Part shown: positions 24,525 through 37,698 of the stretch, piece after piece | How positions within the stretch are numbered: position 1 is the first letter of the stretch | Layout of the letters: each line of letters begins with the position of its first letter | Origin: Druceiella hillmani | Taxonomy: Eukaryota > Arthropoda > Insecta > Lepidoptera > Hepialidae | Direction of reading: 5' to 3' | Length of the DNA: 64,000 nt | Assembly (NCBI GenBank): GCA_039881145.1 | Contig: JAYKKI010000087.1 | Location: 7,613,501 to 7,677,500, forward strand | Made by a program: the position numbers and the translations under genes | The notes under the pieces: model-generated | Databases searched by the model: none | Told to the model about the DNA's origin: nothing | Seen by the model: the letters and a program-made list of their open reading frames with translations, nothing else

Positions 24525-24825
24525 TTACTGTACCGTGCGGTCAGCTTTCCACTTAAATATTAATAGCAATGCACTCTGTTTATGTGTATAAATGGCGTTT
24601 ATTTGCCGCGCCACAAGCCGCATCAATTGCATCAGAGTGGGTAGCGTTACGATTGACCCAAATTAATTTTTTAAGGACGTGACGAAAACAGTTATTCGCG
24701 AGAAATATTTTTATGCGGATATGTGACAAATCTACGGACGGGCGGATACGGAAGTGATTTCATTAGTGTTTCCTTTTTGCGATCTCCTCAAGGAACCTTA
24801 AAAACGAGTGCAGCTGTACCTAATG
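24525..24825. promoter_or_regulatory. Possible conserved non-coding element
   Basis: A block of higher GC and complexity in otherwise AT-rich DNA. It has words such as 'aaatggcgtttatttgccgc', 'gccgcatcaattgcatcag' and 'gtagcgttacgattgaccc', and no open frame of useful length. TTTAT-type homeodomain-like words occur. Such islands in insect gene deserts are often regulatory, but here this is inference from composition only. Confidence 0.3.
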
Positions 24826-25208
24826 ATATTATTTAATTTAATGATATGAATTAATCAAATGCAAATCTCCAAAAATTCAAAGGAGGATTAATGAAATTTG
24901 AATATCGTTAAAACGAGATTATTACGGAAAATTAAATTAAATGGAATATAAAGTCTACATTCGACTTACTTCCAATATGGAAAAAAAGTTTTCCTAGAAA
25001 ATTATTATATGTACCATATTTCAAAATATTTAATCAATTTGAACCATGTGAAAATATTGCAATAATGCTTTCTACACTAAAAAAATTAGACTTTTTTTAA
25101 GTAAGTACACTGTGTACTTTTTTTGGTTGATCGACTGTGATAAAATATAGATAGCCTATGTATTACTCCAGAATCACCAGTAAACAGAATTTACCAGTAA
25201 ATAATAAA

Positions 25209-25319
25209 AATAATATATAATTAAGTAACGCAAAATAGCACTTTCAATTGATCCTACACCTTTTTTCTGTGAAGAAACAATTGAAAGTGCTATTTTGCGT
25301 TACTTAATTATATATTATT
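25209..25319. repeat. Perfect 42-bp inverted repeat (hairpin)
   Basis: 25209-25250 ('aataatatataattaagtaa..' to '..ctttcaattg') is the exact reverse complement of 25278-25319, with a 27-base loop between. Forty-two matching bases without a mismatch, including the non-AT core 'aacgcaaaatagcactttca', cannot be chance in this DNA. It could be a recent template-switch event, a small fold-back element or a hairpin RNA source. Confidence 0.93.
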
Positions 25320-28086
25320 CTACTCTAATCCACAGTTTTATTAGTTGTACTAAAATGAAGTGCGTAACTATTAAATTTTTACAACGGCATAGTAAAATTT
25401 CCAAAACAAGTCGAGAAAACGGTAAGCTTTAACGAATACATAGAATATCAATAATTATCATGTGTGGAAAATGACAGGTATCTGCCTGCATTGGAATTGT
25501 TCCCTCACCTGTTCTTCTCGCAGCACTTATCTCTCTCGTAATTCTTCACATTTGGCCCACTTCTCACATTTCACATCTGGCCACTCTCATTTCACCAATG
25601 TTCGAGTGGAAAATTTCACGCTCTACTTGAATATACATGGCGCCATCTACTTATGTACATATGTACCCTATACATTCCTATAAAATGCTTTGGATAACTA
25701 ACGCCGACACGTCGAGTAGCTAGGAATTCCTTTGTTATTGTTTCACTAATACAATAGAAATATATTTTAAAAATATATTGAATTCGCGTATCTTCTAATT
25801 TAGTGAACTGATTCCGATGAAAAAAAAATTTAATGTTACTTCAAGCCTATGTTTTTCAAAAAACTCCATTTTAATAGGTTATCTACCTTTATTACTTTCT
25901 AACATACAAGTTCTGACAAATTTTAAACATTTTTGAATTTGAAAGCCTGAAAAATGGATATTTTAAATATGTTCAAAGTTTTTAAGCAAATATCTCGCAA
26001 GGCACGTTTCGAAAACACACTGTATTTACTAAAAAGTACAGAGATTATAATAATAAGGTAGCTCATGGAATACTTACTTATACGTGAGCCTAAAACAATT
26101 ATAATATCATGATTGAGTAATTCGGTAGACCATCTTACCTGCCCATGTTATCTAGGTGGAAATGATGTGATAAGACGTCTTATTTTTAGTCGGCAAAAGA
26201 ATTAAAGATAAGAAAAAACTTCTGACAACCCTGCTTTATAACAATGTTCACTATTCAATTACAAATCTAATTCACGAGCTAGCTACAAAATTACATATAC
26301 TTCTGCGTGCATACGCAGTTTGGTAGTAAATCATTCCATGTAATGCTAGATATTACTGTAATTTTGTCCCCGTAAAAATTTATTTATGGCCCAATTTGAT
26401 ATTCCATAATCAGTATTTTGCTATTATTAAAGTTATATAGAAAAATACACAAATTTATTATTTACGATAATGATATTAAAAATTGAAAATTTCTCACGGC
26501 GAAAATTCTCACTAAACTAAAACGTGCGTCAATGATGTGTGTACTCATATATGATCCCGTTCGTGTAGGCGTATACCCCGCTCCGCTAATATCGTCTACC
26601 TTTATACGACCCTCTGTGAATTTACAGTTAAGATCACGACTTTTAGTGAGTTTCTGAAATATGGACTTTTTATATGTTTATTCATTTACATAGATTTTAT
26701 GTCGTTATTTATTTAGGAGTATGATATTTTTTTCCTAATATTTTACAATAAACTATATTTGATTATATTTATGGTAGAAAATTTAAACATTCATGACGTA
26801 AAATTCTTATACTCCAGTTCACGAGGCAAGTGCGATTAATAATATATGATATAAAGCTTTAAAATATTTAAGTTAAGGAGTATATGTGCGAGGATATTAT
26901 AGAATTTGTTATTTTTGTATTGCAATGACTAAAAATAAAACTGAACTAAACTAGAAATAAAAAAACGCGGAAATGAAGACCATATAACCGAACATCATAT
27001 ATCAATCTCGATGAAGGTTCTTGGACTCAATGAAACAAAATCAATCATATTGAGTGCCTTGAAATTTTATATATAATATAGGATAACCCAACCGTACCAA
27101 ATATGGCGATACAGAAGAATAAAAGGCAATCCAACAAATTTTAATGAAATGTGAGTAATTATCACCAAATACATTATTTCGAATTATTTTTTCATGATAA
27201 AATTTATAAATCTCCTACGATCAATTTAACAAGTATTCGTTCCATTTATATGCCACTCGCTTATTACGATAAGTCGACTTCTTGTAATAAATCATCATTA
27301 AGATATAATATAGGAAAAGGTGAATTTCAAGATACCAATGAGCTTTTAGAAGAAATAAAAGTCAATAAACGAGAAGAAACCAGCTAAATAGAAGTCTGGT
27401 TCACACGTCGGTTTTTTACCTCGTTCGAAGTTAAATTAGTCTATATTATATATCATAAGCCGTCGCTTATATGGAGTTTCTAATTACCTTTTCAAACGAT
27501 AATTTGAAATTTTAAAGTAATTTTTTCTAGCACTTTAGTTACTATTATATTATTAGCTAGTACTTTATTAGATATCAATACATTTTTAGAATATTTCTGT
27601 GCCTAATTTCAAGCTTCTACATCAATCGGTTTCTAAGAAAAATGGCTAATATATAGGATTAATTATAAGATTTCTTTTTTAAGGTACGAAAGCTTAGTTA
27701 TGCAATAAAGCTTTCCCTTTTTTTCATATGAATTTTCAGTAATCTACTTGCCTGGTTTTCATTTCCTTACTAATATTTTGAATAATATTGGTACAGTAAC
27801 AAAAGTGTATTATGTAACCTATAACTAAATAAATAGGAGTTGTATAATGCAACAATATACGTAGGGCGTTATCCCGGGCGTAATCCCGCCCTTAAAAGAA
27901 TCCTGTTTCTTACAGGATATCAAAGTGAATTACTATTTTCGCACAGACATATAAAAGTGATATTATTGGCAAAGTAATATTTGGTGTAAAGTACTTAAAT
28001 TCGCTATGATTATGTGAGTAGAATACAAGTAGATTATAGAACTGTATACCAGTTTATTTATTTATTAATAACTTATTTATTTATAC
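25320..28086. other. Gene-empty AT-rich stretch
   Basis: No recognised gene. The open frame 25462-25683 (+) covers a CT-rich patch with a repeated 'ttcacatNtggccac' unit (25547-25590). 27151-27387 (+) reads a hydrophilic 78-residue frame ending 'EEIKVNKREETS' with no family I know. A small GC-richer patch with 'gcgttatcccgggcgtaatc' lies at 27864-27900. Confidence 0.45.
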
Positions 28087-28243
28087 ACATGGCGATTTTT
28101 GAGGCGCTAAGTGAGGAATCTTTTACAGCAAACCAGAATACCAGTCCAGCCCCGCTGGAATAGTGGCCGGGAATCGAGCCCAGATCCCCGCGAAGCGCTG
28201 CACCATCAAAGGCCGTACGCCTTGTAATCAATCCAACACATCA
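28087..28243 (-). mobile_element. tRNA-derived SINE, copy 2
   Basis: On the minus strand: 'TTGGATTGATTACAAGGCGT', 'GATCTGGGCTCGATTCCCGG' (B box), 'CAGCGGGGCTGGACTGGTAT' and 'TCTGGTTTGCTGTAAAAG'. It shares the body with copies 1, 4 and 5 but is diverged at the tail, which ends 'CGCCATGTG' without the 'AACAATAATTC' block. Confidence 0.85.
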
Positions 28244-28609
28244 TAGCGATAAATAATGGAATCTTCCGTTTTTATGAAAGCGGAAAATATCAACTTAGAG
28301 TTGATGACGAAAGCAAGATTGATTATTGATAATTTGATATTCAACAGTCAAAAAAATCCGTCTTAATTCGAAATAAAATAACTAATTTTCTAAGTTAATA
28401 TTGAACGGGTTTAAAAAACTTTATTCCTCATTATGGTATAAGTATATTTAAAGGAAACAAATATATACTTTAATGTTTTAGTACTACCTATATATAATAT
28501 TTTTTAAATCTAATATTTTCTTGGGCACAAACTATTTACTCCATTCTTTCAAATATAAATTACAATAAAATGTTAAACAAAATAAAAATATTATATAAAT
28601 TGCGAGAAG
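28244..28609. other. AT-rich stretch, nothing recognised
   Basis: Unremarkable AT-rich DNA between SINE copy 2 and the GC-richer block at 28610. Confidence 0.5.
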
Positions 28610-28865
28610 GCTGCGTTACAAGTAACAGTAGCCTTTTAATATTTTTCTGTAATGACCATAAAACGCTTTGTGGTTATCTACAATTAAGCTGAAGTCACAA
28701 AGAGGACGTAATACTTAAGTACGTCATCGTTGTACCGTTATTTGCGTATAAATCAGTTGGCCAATTTATTATTTTATCGGTTACCTGTTTCCAAATGAGA
28801 TTGAAATCGTTACTAAATTGCAGGCAGCGAGCAGTACTGGCAATTTCTGGTTAGTTATTTAGCGT
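28610..28865. promoter_or_regulatory. Possible conserved non-coding element
   Basis: A complex, GC-richer block containing 'accataaaacgctttgtggt', a CRE-like 'acgtcatcg' and 'ggttacctgtttccaaatga', with no coding frame. Called only from contrast with the surrounding DNA. Confidence 0.28.
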
Positions 28866-29036
28866 GAAAAAAGAAGGCTTATGTTTTTAACTTGATGGGC
28901 GTTAGATTTATTAAGATAAGACAATAATTTCCGACATGATTCAGTTATAAAATATTCAGATCAGAATAATGAATGCGAACGAAGCATATAAAGCGTAATT
29001 AGTCAATAATATTTTTTTTTATATTTCAATTATCCA

Positions 29037-29039
<3 letters not shown>

Positions 29040-29093
<54 letters not shown>
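29040..29093. repeat. (TA)n tract before SINE copy 3
   Basis: Uninterrupted TA run ending two or three bases before the SINE. Confidence 0.96.
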
Positions 29094-29094
<1 letters not shown>

Positions 29095-29095
<1 letters not shown>

Positions 29096-29325
29096 CTCCT
29101 AGTTTCAAAAGATAGCTCATAAGATCTTTGACGGCGTCGCGTACTATACGGGATCCGGGTTCGATTACTGGTCGCTCGTCGAGCGGGATAGGACTGGTGC
29201 GAGTGGTGGACTGTTAGACCAATCTCTTACAGTCAACTAGAAGGTTGGCTATGAGAAATGGCCCTCGTGACAATAAGACCGCCTTATATATCTATTGTAT
29301 ACATTCAATTGCATAAATAAATTAA
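29095..29325 (+). mobile_element. tRNA-derived SINE, copy 3, with LINE-like tail
   Basis: 'gatagctcataagatctttg' near the 5' end, then 'gatccgggttcgattactgg' with a clear B box, 'ggataggactggtgcgagtg', and 'ctcttacagtcaactagaag'. Unlike the other copies, its tail is 'ggctatgagaaatggccctc' followed by 'gtgacaataagaccgcc' and an AT-rich end. 'caataagNCCGCC' also ends the LINE-like pieces at 34385 and 47485. A shared tail with a LINE is how SINEs borrow LINE reverse transcriptase, so this copy may represent a subfamily with a different partner. Confidence 0.82.
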
Positions 29326-29873
29326 TTAATTAGTTTATCGTTCAATAATCTAATTATATTCTACTTCTATATTCTTAGCGAATTTAAATTATTTTACACC
29401 TAATATAACTTTATCAATAAAATGACTTCTATATGAATATTGTTCATAAGAAAATAGTAATAAAGTTTTATATACTGTCGGAAACTAGATTCTTTTTGGA
29501 TCATTTCGGCGATATTTTTTTCGACAATAATTCCCTAAATATATTGCTGGTTTATACGAATTTTATTTAGTTAGTTTTAGATTATATATCGGTATCGTTT
29601 GTATTACTCATACTAACAAAGTATTTTAGAGTATTATAGTTAAAAAAGATACTTTAAATAAGTAAGTAAATTATATTTAAATTAAATAAATAAGATGAAC
29701 TTCCGTACAAACTTTCATCCCGTTTAGGTTTTGATATTTTTTAAGTAGCCCATATCATATTTCAGATCAATATCTATCCGTACGCGAGATTTCATGTAAA
29801 ATTCTGCAGTATTTTTTGCGCGATTGACAGTCGAACATGCAAACAAGAAAATACAAACATTCACATTTTAATG

Positions 29874-29953
29874 ATATATATATATATATATATATATACA
29901 TATGTATGTATATATATATATATACATATATATGTATATATATATATATATAT
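29874..29953. repeat. (TA)n tract, interrupted
   Basis: TA run broken by several 'catatatg' and 'tgta' units. Confidence 0.95.
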
Positions 29954-30055
29954 TTCTTCTACTTATATTTGCTGTGGTTATTGAAAGAATGGAATGATAA
30001 ATGTGTAATTTATAATATAGTGTTTCGTTTCATAATACAGAACCAAGTTCTTTTT

Positions 30056-30500
30056 TAGAGTTTCATACTTCGAAAGGAAAAAAGTAACCCTTAGAGGATA
30101 ACACCGTTGTCACGCAGTTTGTCTGTCTGCTTGTCTGTCTGACTGTTAAGATTCTTTTGCTCAGGAATTCGTGGAGGTATCAACTTGAAATTAATATAAT
30201 TTACTTAGATCCACGGTCCCTTGGAACTGTAAAAGGATCAACCATCATGGTCAACACAACCATAGAGCCACTAAAAATATGTATGCCGTATTTTTGACAC
30301 ATGAATCAAAACCTATGGGGCACTTCTTGTTGATCAAGAATTGACATGGTCATGAAATTCATAGAATTTGGCAAGGAGCAAGCTCACAAGTAAAGATTTT
30401 CTATACGTTGATGTTGTAGTTATATAACATGAAAAAGTATTTTTTTTAAATATGCGCCTGTGAAATATATAGTCGGTAATATATTTTCGTTGTAAAAATA
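30056..30500 (+). mobile_element. Lepidoptera-type interspersed repeat, copy 2
   Basis: Same block order as 21018-21525: 'agagtttcatacttcgaaag', 'gtctgtctgcttgtctgtct', 'aattcgtggaggtatcaact', 'atcaaaacctatggggcact' and 'cgcctgtgaaatatatagtc'. The right end, with the 'tacggaac..actcg' terminus, is not found, so it is 3' truncated or diverged. Confidence 0.75.
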
Positions 30501-33500
30501 GTAAGATTTTTTTATTAGTTTAATAGGAATATTAATTTAATAAGAATATTAGTTTCAATTTTTTCTTTTTGAAAATAAAATTTACTGTAAATTTAAATTG
30601 AGAAGGTTACTGAACCGTGTTGATGAAAGTTCATTCCGACTTTTCTTTAAACTGGTAGTTGTTTATGTATAACCAATATTTCTCAACTGTTTTCATATAT
30701 TAAATCTTGACTTTGCTGTTATTAACTAATTTAACCTCATTTATAATTTTATTATTTAATTTACTCTCATTACATATTTACAAATTTTTCTATGTGCAGT
30801 CTAGTTCATTAAGTAGTTTTGTATATAAATTTAATTCTTTTATCCTACTTCCAGAAAAAAATACAACGGAAGTGTAAAAAAATAGCTAAATATTCCATAC
30901 TTTCCCCTAAATGGTGTCAAACAAGTTCATGAAGATGTCAATACATCCGACATTTCAAAATATAATATGTTAATGCCTCTTGACAATAATGTCACAAAAT
31001 TATATCAAACCTATCGTTAAAGGGTTTTAGATTTAATCGTAAAAAAATATAAAAGGCATAATCAATAGAAATTCACGCCAAGGTATAACCGATTGTGACA
31101 TGGAAATAATATGATAACAATAATCATAGTGCCGATACAACTCGAAATGCAAAAATATCACTCTTTTTAGGTTTTTTTATATTTTAATCTTAGTCCTAAA
31201 ATAAACATCATTTTAATTCTCCTCTTTTGATATATGTTCAACCTAAAAATATCTCAAATCCTTTAAAAAACATTTTCCTGTAAAATTATTTTTTGTTTAA
31301 TAATTTTTTTTGTTTAACAAATAATTACTTTATTTTTAGGTATTTTCTTGCATCATCTGTAATTTTCTTTAAGTTAAATTGATTTTTCTTTTGCTATACG
31401 TAACATTTATCACTATTTCGAAACGCAGTTTTTTATATAATAATTCGCCGCCTTTGTTTCGGTAGAATATATTTCGTTATCCACTTTGTCTTACTTGGCT
31501 CTGACTTGAGTACTCTCCTACCTACTGTCAGCAGACAAATAAAATTTTGTGTACGAAAAATCTAGTAATACGGAGAGAGTTTAATAAATGTTGATAAATT
31601 ATGTTTTATTTTCTCCCTATCGACCAATCTTAATGAATAATATTTAAATTTTAGAAAATTATTTTTTGTCTTTCTGAACGAAATGTTGCTTTGGTATGCT
31701 GTTTGGAAAATGATATGGTCAGATTCAAATTTACCTCAAAATTTAAATTACTACTGTAAGAAACTTCAAAATTAAATCATCATTATCAATAATATTTTAC
31801 GAAAAGAGACTAAGCTTTAAGTTAAGACCCAAATACTGTAATATTAGTAAATTTTTTAATCTAATTTATTAATTATTTTCTAATTTCCTGTAACACGCAA
31901 ATATTGATATAAAACAATATAATTTTATGATGTTTTTAAAAAGTACTTTTCAGGGAATTAGCCAAATTTTTTACGGAAATACCTATTCCCCTAAGATAAA
32001 AATATGAAAAAGCAATTTCAGCAACTCTTCTCCAATACGCTTCTATTTTTAGTACAACTTAAATAAATGATATACCGTATTTCCATATCCTTGCCTTTGA
32101 CCGGATATTGTTTATTGACAGCTGTTCATTTCCCCGTCTTCTTACTTACGTCTACAGACTTACAGGCGAATGAAAATAGTTTTTTATGAAATAAAATAAA
32201 ACGATTACCAATAAATGTAAGCTTATCGCATATTAGAAAGTGGCATAGCGAAAAAAGTTGTTTGATCAGAATGATGGTTTAAATCGTTTGGTTATAAAAT
32301 TAAAAGCTCTAAGATTAAGTTTATTGTACAATAAATAATACCTTTTTTGTAATTATTCAGTAACTCTATAAAACAGTAAGAAAACGAGATGAAAAAATAC
32401 ATTGTAACTTAAAAAAATATACAAATAATAGGTGGAAATTATTTCAAATTCAGTCAATATTTTTATTTTTATTGACTATTACTGTATTTGTATTGACTTG
32501 TAGTTGACTTTTTCTCTACCATTTACATTAACATTAAGCATTTTGAAATTATCTTCAGCCGGAAACTTAGAAAACATCAAAATTAACTCAATTCCCAATT
32601 AGCAATGCTGCGAAAATTAAATTGTGGGATTGATAGGGTTACTATCGACCCCGCATTACAAAAGCAGAGAACAATTTCCTTATGCGTTCTTCTGTACTTC
32701 AAAGGTTAAACCGTGTGTCTTTACTTATATTAAACCATTTGATTGTTCCCTAATAACAACAGTCGAGGCAAAAGGTTTAATGGTTAGTTATAAGAAGTAT
32801 ACTCTTGAAGGTCAGTTGGTAGACGCTTCGTATAAAAACTGACGCGCCTCAACCAAATACTTTAGGTTATATGGCGGACCCCGATAACGGATTAGGTTTA
32901 GATCAAAGTAAGTAAACTCCATTCCGTCATTGGAACACAGTTTTAATTTGTTAAGTTTTGTAAAAGTTATTATAATATAAACATTATTAAAGTGTACGGG
33001 AGATTTCAAAACTATAGCAGTTTTCAAAAGTTTTCGTAATTTAATTATGAGTAATGGTATGATTGGTCAGACGATTACTTTTATAAGGAAAACGATTAAA
33101 AACTATGGTTAATACTATGGTTTAAAATTCTTAGAAATAAATATTCAATGGTATTTATAAGTTTAAATTTGTATTTTTACTCCGTCTATTTTTATGACCC
33201 ACTGTGCTATGAATAATAATACGATGTAATGTGATAGGGATAATAAACTATATTGCGCTATGAATAATAAAAGACTTACATTTCTCTTTGTTCTTTTTTC
33301 AGTCTGGAATGTAATTATCGTATCATTCTTTTACGAACTGACTAATTTCAAAATAGAAGGATAAATATTAAAATAACTATAGGCTAATTTCCTCGCATAT
33401 ATCAAAATTTAACGGTCTTGATTGATTCTTATTGTTTATGATTGATTTCGTAATACCGATTATTATTACACTTATCGACATATTTAACTCGAATTTCTCT

Positions 33501-33847
33501 TTTGTTCTTACTAAGTTAATAATGACGCATTGCCATTAAATCTAATTTTCATTGTGAAAACTCTCAATGTAAAATATACTAGCAAAAATAGGCCCACTTT
33601 TTACTATAAATCGGACAATTGATTTAAACCCAAAAAATGCTCATTCTTTATCGCGTTACTAATATTAGTTACATCTTTGAAATCCTTAGGATACTTAAGA
33701 TATTTGCAAAATTATTTTTTAGAAAATTAAATTTTATGCAATAATTGATCCGTAAATAAATAGAATGTTCTTTTATAAATCGGGATTATACTTTTAATAG
33801 ACATTTGATACATTGTCAATTTATTGGAATTTACTTAACTGAAACAC

Positions 33848-33850
<3 letters not shown>
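30501..33850. other. Gene-empty AT-rich stretch
   Basis: No recognised gene or repeat family. The short opposing open frames at 32624-32842 (+) and 32812-33027 (-) show no motif. Confidence 0.5.
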
Positions 33851-33882
<32 letters not shown>

Positions 33883-33926
33883 CATATGTGTTTGTGTGTG
33901 TCTATGTGTGTGTATATATATATATT
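33851..33926. repeat. (TA)n / (TG)n microsatellite
   Basis: A TA run (33851-33879), then 'tgtgtttgtgtgtgt', then a second short TA run. Confidence 0.93.
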
Positions 33927-34384
33927 TATTCTGGTGTATAAATATTCTAATTGTTTATGGATATTGCAGAAAATCTGAGAACATTATTTAATAACTTGTT
34001 CGTTAATGCCGTGTTAAAATCCTTTCTCGTACGCTATGATTTTATTATTAGATTATATTTAAGCCCAATACCTAACAAGTTTCATACTCATGATTTAAAA
34101 CCTATTTTATGGTCATCATATTGCATTGTCGTTGTTATTCATTGATATTTACAAGTGAACCTGATTAAATATAGCAGCTCGTCGGAATTCTAATATATGG
34201 AATTGCAAAAAACTATCAGTAATTTAAAACAGTAAGAAAATGTTATTTGTAGCTGGTCTATCTTTTATTCCCTGTTTAAAAATAAATAAAGCAAACAAAT
34301 GTTGTATGGTTAGATAAGACTTAGCCAAAGCTCTATCATACATAATATAGAAAATCAATGTTCAAATTTAATCGATATGGTTTG

Positions 34385-34455
34385 CTGGAAGATATTGCTC
34401 TTGTAGCAATAAGTCCGCCAAATGTACACATCAAGTGTACTTTGATGTTAAATTA
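34385..34455 (+). mobile_element. LINE 3' tail remnant
   Basis: 'gaagatattgctcttgtagc' followed by 'aataagtccgcc' and an AT-rich end resembles the 3' untranslated tails of lepidopteran non-LTR elements and the tails at 29260 and 47485. Upstream coding sequence is not recognisable. Confidence 0.5.
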
Positions 34456-37400
34456 AATAACTAATAAATAGATACTCATATCAGATGAAATGTAATTATA
34501 TATTGGAGATAATATGAATACAAATGATAAAATTAACTTGAACATAAAAAAATACACACACACGCAGCGTTTTAAATTAAAATAGGAATTGCATGGCAAT
34601 GGTAAGTAAATTAAAATATTAAAACTTATTAAGCTTTTACTGCAAAAGTTTCGTACAAACTTATGCACACAAACCTATAAGGGTACTTTTTATTTTATTT
34701 TGCTTCCTTCGATTAAGATTTTTCTAATAATTAATATGATTGGGTTTCTGGTAGGGTTTTTTATGACAAACTTTCTTAATTTGCCTTACATTGTTAATTT
34801 TTTTTCTCTTTTTGTCATTCTATCTTCTTTATTTATGTTTGTACTAAGAGCATATAAAGACTTAGACACATGATCACACAATACTTTTCTATACGCAGAT
34901 CAAATTGCATAAGTTCTACAACAATCTAATATGTTATGAAACGTAGTAGCTTATTCAGACATCCTGTAAATCTTATTACCACATTGTATTTTATTACGTG
35001 ACTATCAACATTAAAACGAAGCGACTTCTTAACTAGTTGTAAATATTATTCAAATGGTACTCAATACTTAGAAAAATGATAAGTTTACGGGTTCCACGCT
35101 GTAAGTGATGTACTCAGGTATTGACAGCATAACTATTTACGAAGTGTAACTAAATTAAAAAAATATAAACGTTGTGAATTAGTCACATAGAGTAGGTAAA
35201 AAGTATTTGTATCTAATTTTAGCTTGAAATTGGCAACAAAATTAGTCATTCAGCAAATAGAGATACATTAACTTAGTCCATCCTTAAGAGAGTAGTAATA
35301 TTACCGGGTGCTGCAGAATTCTCGAATCGCGGCTATTTCTGCATTCTTTTAAATCTTAACATTCGCATTAATTAAAAAAAATATTGCCTGCTTCGTTAAG
35401 TATCGCCTACCACTGTAAACCTATTTACCCCACACAGTCTATTTCTAGCCAATTATTTTACCTATTAAATAAGTGTGGAATATCATTACACTCCGCAACT
35501 TGATATACTAACCGTGCAATAATTCGAACCTTTAATGCGAATACGTTGTCTCCATTAGAAATATAAAATGGCGCACTAACTCTGTTCGTGTGTATTAGAA
35601 AATATTATATCTTTCGATTATATTGATAATATAATTTGAAAGCTTATTATAATTTTTTTTATTAAAAATGGTACATTTTTTAAAACATTTAAAATTTTTA
35701 TGGTATTTTATTAATTTCTCTTTTTATAAACTAAAAATAGCATTCTAAAACTCTCATATTCTATATAAATATTCGCTTTTTGTACATGAATTGACATCTA
35801 AAATGTGATTATATTAAATAAGACAATTAATAATAAATATAACCTCAACCAAGTTAATTACGAATTTCGATTTGAAAATGATAAAAATTAACATATAAAT
35901 ATAACAAACATAACATTTTCCGTTAGCCTGTTTGTTTAATTTTGTCATTTTCCTAAAGAAACCATTGGAGGTAAAGAGCTGCCGCTTATAAGAGTTACGG
36001 ATTGTAATAAACACAAAATTTTAATTAGCATTTTCGTGAATTTGATAATTTTAGTTGAATAAACTGGCGACTTGTTTTTTTTCTGTAATGTGGTCAGCCA
36101 TAGTTGGGTTGAAACTGAAGCTACTAAAATGAGGAATTTATGGCAGCACTCTAACAAAGTGTGGCGGGCATCAAGGTGAAAGCAAAAAAAAATTTTAGTT
36201 AATTTCTTTACTTTTCTGTACATGTTTATATTTAATAATTTACCAAAGTTTATTTATCTCGTTGCATAATAAGTTTTTATGTCGATTTGATCTTAGGCTC
36301 AGACCCAATTGACCTAATGTAAACTTACACTGAGAATACTTTCACATGGGTAACAATGTCCTGCTCGTTGTACTAGCCGGTACAAAGAATTCATATTAAC
36401 ATCCGCAAATAAAAGAAGAAATGTTATATATAGAAAATTCGCCTAAAATTAATAAAAAAATATATTTATCTACAAAGAAAACCCCAATATACTTACGGAC
36501 GATTTAAATTTAATATTTGGTGCAGTACAGATCTGATTGCATTGATATTTTTATGTTATTATAATTCGGTTAATTAATATAAAATTAAGTATTACAAACA
36601 AAATCATGGTGGGCCGCTAGCAAAATATAAAATTATTTTAAGAAAACAAATAAACGGAATTTAAAATATTTCAAACAACCAGATTACCATGAATATTTTG
36701 TACAACATAATTGTTTTAAACTAGAAAAAAATGAGTAATTAAGTTTAGCGTTTTGAAAGTGATAGTTATCTTTAGAGTGGTTTTCCCTTTAAAAATAATG
36801 TGTACCAATGAAACCCAAAAACTTGATTTTTAAAATTTCAGAATCCATTATTTTTGAGGTAGCCGAACGAGTATGTAATAAACATACATTACAGTATCAT
36901 CCAACAAATCCTAATTTCACGAGTCAATTCCTTCTAAATAAGCAACGACTTACTTCTCTACGGATATTTAATATTTGCGTGCTTTAACTAATGATATAAC
37001 GTGATTCAATTTACGACACGGGTGACCAAACCTAGTTAAAATGTTTGCAGGTGTAGTATAAAATACGGTATATAATGCGTATTATACATGTTTCAGAAGT
37101 CAGGCTAGAAGTGCGCTTAGTTTCAAGTGCCCTCAAATTTAAAGTGCGCTTATTAGAGGAAGTGATAAGGAACAAAAATTGATTCCGTGCATAATACATA
37201 CGTAGTTACGAATAAACAGAAATTAAATTGATGGTAAGTGAACAATTATTTACACAGATGTAATAAAGAACGTATCTATTATTTATAGTTGTAGTGTCAA
37301 AATTGCGAATTCGATAAAGTGGATTTAAATTTCTTACAGCAACACGCAATATCCTCGACATAATGCTTAAACTTCTCTATAGGAATAGTGCACACCTTCT

Positions 37401-37698
37401 TTGTTGCAAACTTTGTACATACATATGGGTATACTAAAAACCTGTACATTTTATGTACTGACGATTCTATGTACCAAATTGAATAGCAAACGTTAGGGAA
37501 CTTTATGCAAAGTTTAACACTGTTTCCGAAAAAATCCCTTCAAAGTTGCGATACCAACGAAAAAAAGTAATGTTTTTTTACAAAAATATATTTCACATAC
37601 AGGAATAACATAGACATTCTTTGTTACATTTTGTGTACAATATATACGGATGTAAAAAAATGTGTACATTATACACAGTGATGATTCTCGGTCTTAAA
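34456..37698. other. Gene-empty AT-rich stretch
   Basis: No recognised gene. The open frame 35945-36223 (-) has a 'DARHTLLECC' stretch, vaguely like the cysteine-histidine end of some LINE proteins but too short to call. 'aagtgcgctta' occurs at 37109 and 37141. 37500-37600 resembles 38050-38130 (see findings). Confidence 0.45.

Noticed and set aside
25462..25683. 73-codon frame in a CT-rich patch resembling part of the copia LTR ('atggcgccatcta')
   Set aside because: Shared string too short and no LTR structure; the frame reflects a small internal repeat.
27151..27387. 78-codon hydrophilic frame as a possible small gene
   Set aside because: No motif, homology or splice context; this length is expected by chance several times in a window of this size.
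32624..33027. Pair of opposing 71-72-codon frames
   Set aside because: No recognisable features in either translation.
35945..36223. LINE-like Cys-His end ('DARHTLLECC') on the minus strand
   Set aside because: About ten residues of weak resemblance with nothing supporting on either side.
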